Source: Acidimicrobiaceae bacterium
GTDB lineage: Bacteria; Actinomycetota; Acidimicrobiia; Acidimicrobiales; RAAP-2
Length of the DNA: 64,000 bases
Direction of reading: 5' to 3'
Assembly (NCBI GenBank): GCA_027315315.1
Contig: DAHUYG010000002.1
Span: 118,515-182,514, forward strand
The stretch's first letter is position 1; the number at the start of each line of letters is the position of its first letter. The notes below the pieces were generated by a model. That model did not search any database. It worked only from the letters and a program-made list of their open reading frames with translations, and had not been told where the DNA came from. A program made the position numbers and the translations under genes. Shown here piece after piece: positions 28,418 through 36,201 of this stretch.

Positions 28418-30247
28418 TCACCAGGGGTCCACGACCGGGCGCTTCTTGGCGGTGCGCGGGGCCGGGGGCGGTGCCGACGCGAGGACCGACGCGACCCGCT
28501 GCCGGGTCTCGGCGGGGTCGATCACGTCGTCGATCTCGAAGAAGGTGGCGACGTTGAGCGCCTTGCCGCTCGCATAGGACCGCTCGACCATCGCCTCGAA
28601 CAGGGCCTCGCGCTCGGCGGGGTCCTCGACCGCCTCGAGCTCACGCCGGTAGCCGAGGCGCACCGCGCCCTCGAGGCCCATGCCCCCGAACTCCCCGGTC
28701 GGCCACGAGCCGATCCACAACGGCTCGCGAAAGCTGCCCCCCGCCATCGCCTGGGCGCCGAGCCCGTAGCCCTTGCGCAAGACCACCGTGCAGAACGGCA
28801 CCCGCAGGCTGGCGCCGACCACGAAGAGCCGGCCGGCGTGGCGCACGAGCGCGGCCTCCTCGGCCTCGGGTCCGACCATGAACCCCGGCGTGTCGCACAA
28901 GAAGAGCACCGGGATGTCGTGCGCGTCGCAGAGCGCGAGGAAGCGCGCCGCCTTGTTCGCCCCGACGGCGTCGATCGCGCCGGCGAGGTGCATCGGGTTG
29001 TTGGCCACGACGCCGACCGGCCGGCCCTCGAGGCGGCAGAGGGCGGTCACCATCCCCGGGCCGTACCCGGCGCGCAGCTCGAGCACCGACCCGCTGTCGG
29101 TCAACAGCTCGATCACGGAGTGGACGTCGTAGACGCGCCGGCGGTCCTCTGGCACACAGGCGCGCAGCGCCTCCTGGTCGGCGCACGACCACTGCGTCGT
29201 CGGGCCCTGGAAGTAGGACAAGTACCGACGGGCGACGTCGACCGCCTCGGCGTCGTCAGCCACCGCCACATCGACGACGCCGTTGTGCACCTGGACCCCC
29301 ATCGGCCCGATCGCCTCGGGCGGGAACACGCCGAGCCCGCCGCCCTCGATCATGGCCGGCCCGCCCATCCCGAGGTTGGTGTCGGCGGTCGCGATGACGA
29401 CGTCGCAGCAGCCGAGCAGCGCTGCGTTTCCGGCGAAGCAGCGGCCCCCGGCGATCCCGACCATCGGGACGAGGCCGCTTAGCCGGGCGAAACGCGCGAA
29501 GGCCTCGGTCTCGAGCCCGCTCACCGAGGCGCCGTCGGTGTCGCCCGGGCGTCCCCCGCCACCCTCGGCGAAGAGCACCACGGGGAGCCCCAGCCGCTCG
29601 ATCACGTCGAAGAGCCGGTCCTTCTTGCGGTGGTTCATGTAGCCCTGGGTCCCCGCCAGCACCGTGTAGTCGTAGGAGAGCACCGCGCAGCGCGCCGCCC
29701 CGCGATCGAAGAGCGAGCCGTTCACCGTGGCGAGGCCCCCCACCAGCCCGTCGGCCGGGGTGCGGTCTATCAGCTCCTCGATCGAGCGGCGGCGGCGCTG
29801 GGCCGCCACCACCAGCCCGCCGTACTCGACGAAGGACCCCTCGTCGCACAGGTCGGCCAGGTTCTCCCGGGCGCTGCGGTGCCCGGTCCCGTGCCGCCTG
29901 GCCATCGCCTCGGGCCTGTGCTCGTCGCGCAGCTTCTCGCGCCGGGCAAAAAGTTCGGCGAGCTCGGGCCGAACGCCGCCGGAGGTCTTGGCCTCCTCCA
30001 CCGCCGCGACCTCGACGAGGCCCCCCACCTCGATCGTGACCAGCCGGTCGCCCCGCTCGACGGTGTCGCCCGGTCCGGCGCCCACCCGCCGGACCATCCC
30101 CGAGGCCGGCGAGGTCACGACGTGCTCCATCTTCATGGACTCGAGGACGACGAGCGTCTGGCCCTCGGCGACCGCGTCGCCCTCGGCGACCGCGATCGAG
30201 ACGACCGTCCCCTGGAGGGGCGAGAGCGCATCGGCGTGCTCGGCCAT
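28418..30247 (-). CDS. Biotinyl-carboxyltransferase fusion, acyl-CoA carboxylase subunit
   Basis: 609 residues from ATG 30247. Residues 1-75 form a biotinyl domain with the attachment site LESMKMEHVV (Lys39). After a short linker, residues 95-600 form a carboxyltransferase with both crotonase-like halves: GFVEYGG-type start (SFVEYGGLVVAAQ), GIAGGRCFAGNAALLGCCDV, FLCDTPGFMVGPEAE and VVLRKGYGLGAQAMAGG. It should transfer CO2 from biotin to an acyl-CoA or similar acceptor. No biotin carboxylase gene is in the window, so that subunit must be supplied elsewhere. Three bases separate it from the SDR gene upstream. Confidence 0.9.
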   Translation of the reverse strand: MAEHADALSPLQGTVVSIAVAEGDAVAEGQTLVVLESMKMEHVVTSPASGMVRRVGAGPGDTVERGDRLVTIEVGGLVEVAAVEEAKTSGGVRPELAELFARREKLRDEHRPEAMARRHGTGHRSARENLADLCDEGSFVEYGGLVVAAQRRRRSIEELIDRTPADGLVGGLATVNGSLFDRGAARCAVLSYDYTVLAGTQGYMNHRKKDRLFDVIERLGLPVVLFAEGGGGRPGDTDGASVSGLETEAFARFARLSGLVPMVGIAGGRCFAGNAALLGCCDVVIATADTNLGMGGPAMIEGGGLGVFPPEAIGPMGVQVHNGVVDVAVADDAEAVDVARRYLSYFQGPTTQWSCADQEALRACVPEDRRRVYDVHSVIELLTDSGSVLELRAGYGPGMVTALCRLEGRPVGVVANNPMHLAGAIDAVGANKAARFLALCDAHDIPVLFLCDTPGFMVGPEAEEAALVRHAGRLFVVGASLRVPFCTVVLRKGYGLGAQAMAGGSFREPLWIGSWPTGEFGGMGLEGAVRLGYRRELEAVEDPAEREALFEAMVERSYASGKALNVATFFEIDDVIDPAETRQRVASVLASAPPPAPRTAKKRPVVDPW

Positions 30248-30250
30248 CGC

Positions 30251-31027
30251 TCAGACCGTCGCGCAGAGGCCGCCGTCGAGGTTGATCGCGGCCCCCGTCA
30301 CGTAACCGGCGCGCGGCGAGAGCAAGAACGCGACGAGGTCGGCGAACTCCTCGGCGCGACCGACCCGGCCGAGCGGGATCCCCGAACGCTCGGCCATGCG
30401 GGTGTAGAGCTCATCGACCGAGGACCCGTTCGTGGCCGCGAGGCGGTCCCACTGGCCGCTCTCGATCAACCCGATCAGTACCGCGTTCACCCGGATGCCC
30501 CGCGCACCGGCCTCCTTGGAGAGCGCCTTGGTGAGCGCCATCCCCGCGGCCCGGGTCACCGAGGAGGGCATGGAGGCAGCCCCCGGGGTCTTGCCCCCGA
30601 TCGCGAGCACGTTCACGATCGACCCGCCCCGCTCGCCGAGATCCGCCATGGCGCTCCGACACAGCCGCGCCGCCGCGTAGAGCTTGAGCGAGACGTCGGC
30701 CTCCCACTCCTCGTCGGAGACGTCGACCAGCTCCTTGGCGGCGGCCCGGCCCGCGTTGTTGACGAGCCCGTCGATGCGGCCCCAGGTCTGGCGCGCCCGG
30801 TCGACGAACCCGGTGATGTCGTCGGGATCGGTGACGTCCGCCCGCACCCCCAGAGCCTCCCCGCCGCCGATCTCGATCTCGGCGCGCACGGCATCGACCC
30901 GCTCCTCGTCGCGCCCGCAGAACGCGACCCTGGCCCCCTCGGCGACCAGCCGGTGGCACAGGGCCCTCCCGAGCCCGCCCGAGCCGCCGGTCACGAGCAC
31001 CACCTTGCCCTCGAGCTCCAGTTCCAT
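30251..31027 (-). CDS. SDR family protein with atypical active site
   Basis: 258 residues from ATG 31027. Rossmann motif VTGGSGGLGR and NNAGRAAAKEL are normal, and the C-terminus AEEFADLVAFLLSPRAGYVTG is standard. However, where YxxxK is expected the sequence reads PSSVTRAAGMALTKAL, so both the catalytic Tyr and Lys are replaced (S and R). It may be a non-reducing paralogue or use another proton donor. It is three bases upstream of the biotinyl-carboxyltransferase, suggesting a joint acyl-CoA pathway. Divergent from the GntR operon. Confidence 0.85.
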   Translation of the reverse strand: MELELEGKVVLVTGGSGGLGRALCHRLVAEGARVAFCGRDEERVDAVRAEIEIGGGEALGVRADVTDPDDITGFVDRARQTWGRIDGLVNNAGRAAAKELVDVSDEEWEADVSLKLYAAARLCRSAMADLGERGGSIVNVLAIGGKTPGAASMPSSVTRAAGMALTKALSKEAGARGIRVNAVLIGLIESGQWDRLAATNGSSVDELYTRMAERSGIPLGRVGRAEEFADLVAFLLSPRAGYVTGAAINLDGGLCATV

Positions 31028-31092
31028 GTCCCTCCAAACCGCCGTGGCGGACCCAGATTCCACCGGCTCGGCCCCGTCGCGCCAGCGGGGGC

Positions 31093-31136
31093 TTGACCCG
31101 GCGTCGGCCGACGGTCTAATTCTCTAGTTTGTTAGA
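31093..31136 (+). promoter_or_regulatory. Sigma-70-like promoter with overlapping dyad for the GntR operon
   Basis: TTGACC at 31093-31098 and TCTAAT at 31115-31120 are separated by 16 bp, a good housekeeping-type promoter. The -10 box begins a dyad, TCTAA at 31115-31119 and TTAGA at 31132-31136 with 12 bp between; an inner TCTA/TAGA pair shares the right arm. This places a likely GntR autoregulatory site on the start point. Base composition is markedly AT-richer than the surroundings. Confidence 0.6.
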
Positions 31137-31150
31137 TGAATGGAGGGTGC

Positions 31151-31543
31151 GTGATCGAGTTCCATCTCGAGGCCCGGTCGGGGGTGGCCCCCTACCTCCA
31201 GCTGGTGCACCAGGTCCGCCACGCCCTGCGCCTCGGCCTGCTGCGCGAGGGGGACCAGTTGCCCACGGTGAAGGAGGTCGTGGGGCGCATCGCGATCAAC
31301 CCCAACACCGTGCTCAAGGCCTACCGCGAGCTCGAGCGCGACGGGCTCGTGGCCGGGCGGCCCGGGGTCGGCACGTTCGTCACCCGCGGGCTCGCCGACA
31401 CCACGCTCGCCGCCCAGGGACCGCTGCGCAGCGAGCTCGTCCGGTGGCTGGGCAAGGCACGGCGGGCCGGGCTCGACGACGAATGCATCGAGGCCCTCTT
31501 CACGAACACCTTTCGTTCCTTGAGCGAACGGGGCATCGCATGA
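31151..31543 (+). CDS. GntR family regulator, YtrA subfamily
   Basis: 130 residues from the GTG at 31151, chosen because GGAGGG lies just before it and IEFHLEARSGVAPYLQLVHQ is the usual family start; ATG 31136 is an alternative. The winged helix is typical: LREGDQLPTVKEVVGRIAINPNTVLKAYRELERDGLV, with a short C-terminal helical tail instead of an effector domain, as in YtrA. Such regulators control adjacent ABC transporters. It overlaps the ABC ATPase start as ATGA. Confidence 0.9.
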   Translation: MIEFHLEARSGVAPYLQLVHQVRHALRLGLLREGDQLPTVKEVVGRIAINPNTVLKAYRELERDGLVAGRPGVGTFVTRGLADTTLAAQGPLRSELVRWLGKARRAGLDDECIEALFTNTFRSLSERGIA

Positions 31544-32430
31544 GCTCGGTCCTCTCGACCGAGGGCCTCTCCAAGCGCTACGGGAGCCGATGGGCGCTCG
31601 AGCGCTGCACCCTCGAGATCCCCGCCTGCCACATCGTCGGACTCGTCGGCCCGAACGGCGCAGGCAAGAGACCCTGCTCCAGCTCGCGGTCGGACTGCTC
31701 GAGCCCACCGCAGGATCGATCCGCGTCCTCGGGCACGACCCGCGCGACGGGCCGGGCCCGCTGCGTCGCGTCGGCTTCGTGGCCCAGGACACCCCGACCT
31801 ACGCAGGGATGACCGTGGCCGATCACCTCGCGATGGGGTCCTGGCTGAACGAGGGGTGGGATCGCGCGCTGGCCGAGGGAAGGATCGAGGAGCTCGGCCT
31901 CGACCCCGCGCAGCGGGCGGGCAGCCTCTCGGGCGGCCAACGCGCCCAGCTGGCCCTCACGCTCGCCATCGCCAAGCGGCCCGAGCTCCTGCTCCTCGAC
32001 GAGCCGGTCGCGAGCCTCGACCCGCTCGCCCGGCGCGACTTCCTGCGCCACCTGATGGCCGCCGTGGTCGAGCAGGGGATGAGCGTGGTCCTGTCCTCAC
32101 ATCTCGTCGCCGACCTCGAACGGGTCTGCGACCACCTCGTCGTGCTGTGCGCGGCGAGGGTCCAGGTCGCAGGCGAGCTGGACGCTGCTCGCGACCCACC
32201 ACCGGTTGACCGGCCCGCGACGGGACGCCGACTCGTTGCCCAGCGATCTGCACGTCATCGAGGCCAGCCACACCGATCGCCAGAGCACCTTCGTCGTGCA
32301 CGATCGGGGCAGCATCCTCGATCCGGTCTGGGACGTGGACCGGGTCGACATCGAGGACCTGGTGCTCGCGTACATGAGCCAGGGCGAAAGCGACGGCGCC
32401 CGACGCAACCCGGTGAGCGTGGTGCGATGA
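31540..32430 (+). pseudogene. ABC transporter ATPase interrupted by two frameshifts
   Basis: From ATG 31540 the frame reads normally to GLVGPNGAGK. There the codon for the Walker A Thr has lost one base (between 31669 and 31670), and the continuation TLLQLAVGLLEPTAGSIRVL is found in the next frame. That frame carries SLSGGQRAQLALTLAIAK and LLLLDEPVASLDP, then shifts again near 32181-32185 to give LLATHHRLTGPRRD and the tail ending at 32430. Neither site is a homopolymer. As written, no full ATPase can be made, although signature and Walker B are perfect. Either a true pseudogene or two indel errors; its permease partner downstream is intact and overlaps its stop by ATGA. Confidence 0.85.
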
Positions 32431-33482
32431 TCCGGCTCTCTTGGCGTCAGTTCCGGCTCCAGGCCGCCATCGCCGTCGGGATCCTGGTGCTCCTCGGCGT
32501 CCTCCTCGCCATCACCGGCCCGACGCTGGTCCACCGTTTCCACACCTCGGGGGCGGCAGCCTGTACCGACACCGGCAATTGCCCGCAGTCGGCGGACGCG
32601 TTCACCAACAGCTTCCACGCGCTCCAGATCGTCGTGAACGCCGCCCTCTACGTGGTCCCGGCTCTGATCGGGATGTTCTGGGGCGCGCCGCTCGTCGCTC
32701 GCGAGCTCGAGACCGGCACCTACCGGCTGGCCTGGACCCAGGGCGTCAGCCGGACCCGCTGGCTCGTCACCAAGCTGGCGGTCGTGGGCCTGGCCACCGC
32801 GGCGGCGGCCGGGCTCCTCGCACTCGCGGCCACCTGGTGGTCGAGCCCGATCGACGCGGTGTTCGACAACCGCCTGACGCCCTCGATGTTCGGCCAGCGT
32901 GGCATCGCCCCGGTGGCCTACGCCGTGGTGGCCTTCGCGCTCGGGGTGTTCGCCGGTGTCGTGATCCGGCGCACCGTGGCGGCGATGGCCGCGGCGCTGG
33001 CGGCGTTCGGCGCGGTTCGCCTCGTGCTCACCTACTGGGTGCGCCCCTACCTCCTCCCCCGCCACACCTTCTCGTTCTCCCCGAAGCTCGCCGGGCTGGT
33101 GAGGCCGGGGCTGACCAGTCCGCCCGCTGGGAGCTGGATCATCTCGACCGAGACGGTCAACCGGGCCGGCCGGCCGATCCAGGACGGCGGGAACCTCGAC
33201 CTCGGGCAGTCGATCGTCTACCGGCCGGCCACCCACACGCTGAGCATCCCCGGGGCGGGCACCTGCCACGGCGTCGCCGCGGCGGCCAAGGGGCCCTTCA
33301 CCCAGTCGGGGAAGCAGGGGATCCTGGCCTGCATCCAGCACCTCGGCGTCCACCAGCAGTTCAGCTACCTGCCGGCCGGTGACTACTGGCCGCTCCAGGG
33401 GATCGAGAGCGCCATTTGCCTCGTCCTGGCGGCGGCGCTCGGGGCGGCCAGCCTGTGGTGGCTCCGCCACCGCATCGCCTGA
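32427..33482 (+). CDS. ABC transporter membrane protein, YtrA-linked
   Basis: 351 residues from ATG 32427. An N-terminal span (AAIAVGILVLLGVLLAI) is followed by an extracytoplasmic loop with two Cys (ACTDTGNC), four further spans in the middle (for example VPALIGMFWGAPLVA, LAVVGLATAAAAGLLALA), a large external region from about 230 to 320 with paired Cys (GTCHG, ACIQH), and a final span ending WWLRHRIA. The segment ARELETGTYRLAWTQGVSRTRW is typical of ABC-2-like permeases of GntR operons. With its ATPase broken, export function is doubtful. Converges on the next operon with 4 bp between stops. Confidence 0.82.
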   Translation: MIRLSWRQFRLQAAIAVGILVLLGVLLAITGPTLVHRFHTSGAAACTDTGNCPQSADAFTNSFHALQIVVNAALYVVPALIGMFWGAPLVARELETGTYRLAWTQGVSRTRWLVTKLAVVGLATAAAAGLLALAATWWSSPIDAVFDNRLTPSMFGQRGIAPVAYAVVAFALGVFAGVVIRRTVAAMAAALAAFGAVRLVLTYWVRPYLLPRHTFSFSPKLAGLVRPGLTSPPAGSWIISTETVNRAGRPIQDGGNLDLGQSIVYRPATHTLSIPGAGTCHGVAAAAKGPFTQSGKQGILACIQHLGVHQQFSYLPAGDYWPLQGIESAICLVLAAALGAASLWWLRHRIA

Positions 33483-33486
33483 GGAC

Positions 33487-34335
33487 TTAGGGGAGCACGA
33501 GGCGGGCCAGGCGCCGCGCGGTGACGGCCATGCCGGCCGCTCCCATCGCGAGCAGGTAGGCGAGGTGCCCGAGGAGCGACCACGTGAAGAGCCCGAGGTC
33601 GAGGCCGCGCAGGAGGGTGACCGCCTGGTAGAGGGGGGTACAGCGGACGACCACCTGGAGCCATCCGGGGTAGACGGTGAGCGGGTAGAAGGTCGCCGAG
33701 AACAAGAACAGCGGGAGCGCGGCCAAGAAGACGAAGTCGAAGTCCTGCCAGCTGCGCATGAACGAGGTCCCGGCCATCGCCACCCCGGAGAAGGCGAAGC
33801 TCACACAGAGGGCGGCCGGGAGGCACAGCACGACCCAGGGGGTGCCGACGTAGCCGAACGCCGCCATCACGCAGATGAACACCCCGCAGTACAGCCCACC
33901 ACGGCAGATCGCCCACATGAGCTCCCCCTTGGCCACGTCGCTGGGCCCGAGCGGGGTGGAGAGCATCGAGTCGTAGACCTTCATGATCTTCAGCTGGAAG
34001 AAGATCTTGAAGGTGCAGTCAAAGATCGCGCCGTTCATCGCCGACGCCGCGAGCAGGCCCGGTGCGACGAACACCGTGTAAGGGAACGCCTGGCCGCCGA
34101 CGTGGACCGCACCGACCAGCTTGCTCAGGCCGAGTCCGATCGAGACCAGGTAGAAGAACGGCTCGAAGAACCCCGACACGATGAAGATCCACCCGCGCCG
34201 GTAGACCACCACGTTGCGCTGGAAGACCCGCTTGGCCCGCCCGAGGCCGAGGAGCGCGAGCGGGGTGATCCGGGGGCCGCCCGGGGCCAACAGGTCGTGG
34301 CGGGCGATCGCGCCCGGCGTGGTGCCGCTCGTCAT
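33487..34335 (-). CDS. ABC-2 type transporter permease
   Basis: 282 residues from ATG 34335. Six-span ABC-2 layout: GFFEPFFYLVSIGLGLSKLVG, FVAPGLLAASAMNGAIFDCTF, FGYVGTPWVVLCLPAALCVSFAF, FLFSATFYPLTVYPGWLQ, and a final span before ARRLARLVLP. The motif FVAPGLLA...YPGWLQ is characteristic of NodJ/DrrB permeases. It overlaps the second permease by ATGA and is the last gene of the operon ATPase-permease-permease. The two permeases are distinct paralogues and likely form a heterodimeric pore. Confidence 0.9.
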   Translation of the reverse strand: MTSGTTPGAIARHDLLAPGGPRITPLALLGLGRAKRVFQRNVVVYRRGWIFIVSGFFEPFFYLVSIGLGLSKLVGAVHVGGQAFPYTVFVAPGLLAASAMNGAIFDCTFKIFFQLKIMKVYDSMLSTPLGPSDVAKGELMWAICRGGLYCGVFICVMAAFGYVGTPWVVLCLPAALCVSFAFSGVAMAGTSFMRSWQDFDFVFLAALPLFLFSATFYPLTVYPGWLQVVVRCTPLYQAVTLLRGLDLGLFTWSLLGHLAYLLAMGAAGMAVTARRLARLVLP

Positions 34336-35162
34336 CAGATCACCAGCCGCCGCTCGAAGAGCCGGCGAGCCAGCCACGCGCCGAGCGCGCACAGCGCGAC
34401 CAGGTAGGCGAGGTCCCAGCCGGCCGAGACCCAGTCGACGTTGCCGAGCACCAGCATCCGGCACAGGTCGACCCCGTGGTAGAGGGGCGTCGCGTACGCG
34501 ACCGGGTGCATCCACCCGGGAAGCTGGGCGAGCGGGAAGAACGTCGTCGACAGCAAGAACAACGGGATGAGCCCCATGCGCGAGATGGTGGCGAAGCCCT
34601 GGTCGTTCTCCTGGCTCGCGGCGAACGCCGAGATGACCGAGGAGAATCCGAGCCCGGTCAAGATGGCGGCGGGGACGGCCAGCACCGCCAACGGCGAGCG
34701 CACCGTCCCGAAGGCGGCCATCACCCCGAGGTAGGTCACCGCGGTCAGCACGAGCCGCGCCGTGACCCAGGCGAAGTGGCCGAGCAGGACGTCGAGCACC
34801 CGAAGTGGGGTGGCGAGCATCGCGTAGTAGGTGCGGATCCACTTGATCGCCGCCATGACCGGGTACATGGAGTCGCTCGCCGCGACCTGCATGGCGCTCG
34901 AGGCGAGCAGCCCGGGCGCCACGAAGTCGAGGTACTTCACCCCCCCGACCGTCCCCACGTGGCGGTTGATGAGCGAGCCGAGGCCCACCCCCATCGCCGC
35001 CAGATAGAGGACCGGCGCGAGGAAGCTCGTGGTGAGCGACGAGCGCCACGTCCGCATGTAGGTGTAGAGGTGGTAACGGAGCACGCGCAGCGTCGGCGGC
35101 ATGCGGGCGCCGAGCGCCTCCTCCATCCCCCAGGTCTCGAGTTCGGCCGTCACGGCCGCCAC
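34335..35162 (-). CDS. ABC-2 type transporter permease
   Basis: 275 residues from a GTG at 35162. Same family as the downstream permease: FLAPVLYLAAMGVGLGSLI, DFVAPGLLASSAMQVAASDSMYPVM, FLLSTTFFPLAQLPGWMHPVAYATPLYH. The FFPLAQLPGWM segment corresponds to the YPGWLQ motif of its partner. The ATPase stop is only 4 bp upstream. Likely substrates are hydrophobic compounds (drug or lipid export), inferred from the DrrAB/NodIJ family alone. Confidence 0.9.
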   Translation of the reverse strand: MAAVTAELETWGMEEALGARMPPTLRVLRYHLYTYMRTWRSSLTTSFLAPVLYLAAMGVGLGSLINRHVGTVGGVKYLDFVAPGLLASSAMQVAASDSMYPVMAAIKWIRTYYAMLATPLRVLDVLLGHFAWVTARLVLTAVTYLGVMAAFGTVRSPLAVLAVPAAILTGLGFSSVISAFAASQENDQGFATISRMGLIPLFLLSTTFFPLAQLPGWMHPVAYATPLYHGVDLCRMLVLGNVDWVSAGWDLAYLVALCALGAWLARRLFERRLVI

Positions 35163-35166
35163 CCCC

Positions 35167-36144
35167 TCAGTCGATGAGCGTCCGGCCGGTCAAGGAGAGG
35201 AACACGTCCTCGAGCGTCGAGCGCCGCACCAGCCAGGTGAGCGGCGTGATGCCGCGCGCGCCGACCTCGGCCAGCGCGCGGTCGCCGCTCTCGGTGTAGA
35301 GGAGCACGCGGTCGGGCAGGAGCTCGACCCGCTCGGCGATCCCCGCGAGGGCGTTGCGACTCGGCCCGGCGTCGGGCGGGAACCGGAGCTCGAGCACCTC
35401 CCGGGTCGAATAGCGCTCGATCAGCGATGCCGGTGAGCCCGACGCCGCGATCTTCCCCTTGTCCATCACCACGAGGCGGTCACAGAGCTGCTCGGCCTCG
35501 TCCATGTAGTGGGTCGTGATGATGAGGGTGACGCCGCGGCTCTTCAGCCGGTAGAGCCGGTCCCACAGGAGGTGGCGCGCCTGGGGATCGAGGCCGGTGG
35601 TCGGCTCGTCGAGGATCAGGAGGTCCGGCTCCGAGATGAGGGCGCGCGCGATCGTGAGCCGCCGCTTCATCCCACCCGAGAGGGGCTCGACGGTGTCGTG
35701 CGCCCGCTCGGTCAGCTGCGCGAACTCGAGCAGGCTGGCGGCCCGCTCCCCGATCACCTTCTTCGGAAGGTCGAAGTACCGGCCGTAGATCATGAGGTTG
35801 TCGAGCACGGTCAGCTGGAGGTCGAGCGAGTCCTCCTGGGGCACGAGCCCGATGCGGGCCCGGATGTCGGGGCCCCTCGTCTCGGGGTCCATCCCGAGCA
35901 CGGTGAGCTCGCCACCGGACTTGGGCGACATGCACGCGATCATCCGCATCGTCGAGGTCTTGCCGGCCCCGTTCGGGCCGAGGAAGCCGAACGACTCGCC
36001 GCGCACGATGTCGAAGTCGACGTGGTCGACCGCCACCAGCTCCTCGAAGTGCTTGAACAGCCGGCGCGCCGAGACCACCCGGTCACCACCGGGTGCCGGG
36101 CGCGGCGCGGGCGCGTCAGTCGAAGAGGATGGATGCGATGGCAC
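35167..36144 (-). CDS. ABC-2 exporter ATPase, DrrA/NodI type
   Basis: 325 residues from ATG 36144, with a Pro-rich 20-residue N-terminal extension. Walker A GPNGAGKTS, Q-loop GLVPQED, signature LSGGMKRRL, Walker B LLILDEPTTGLDP and His switch IITTHYMDEAE are all intact. NodI/DrrA group features include FGFLGPNGAGKTSTMRMI and the C-terminal LTWLVRRSTLEDVFL. It drives the two ABC-2 permeases that follow. Operon order ATPase-permease-permease, gaps of 4 bp and an overlap. Confidence 0.95.
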   Translation of the reverse strand: MPSHPSSSTDAPAPRPAPGGDRVVSARRLFKHFEELVAVDHVDFDIVRGESFGFLGPNGAGKTSTMRMIACMSPKSGGELTVLGMDPETRGPDIRARIGLVPQEDSLDLQLTVLDNLMIYGRYFDLPKKVIGERAASLLEFAQLTERAHDTVEPLSGGMKRRLTIARALISEPDLLILDEPTTGLDPQARHLLWDRLYRLKSRGVTLIITTHYMDEAEQLCDRLVVMDKGKIAASGSPASLIERYSTREVLELRFPPDAGPSRNALAGIAERVELLPDRVLLYTESGDRALAEVGARGITPLTWLVRRSTLEDVFLSLTGRTLID

Positions 36145-36201
36145 CGACCGACCACGCTACCGAACCGCTGTCAGCGCCCCGGCGGGGGCGACGACGATCG
36201 C

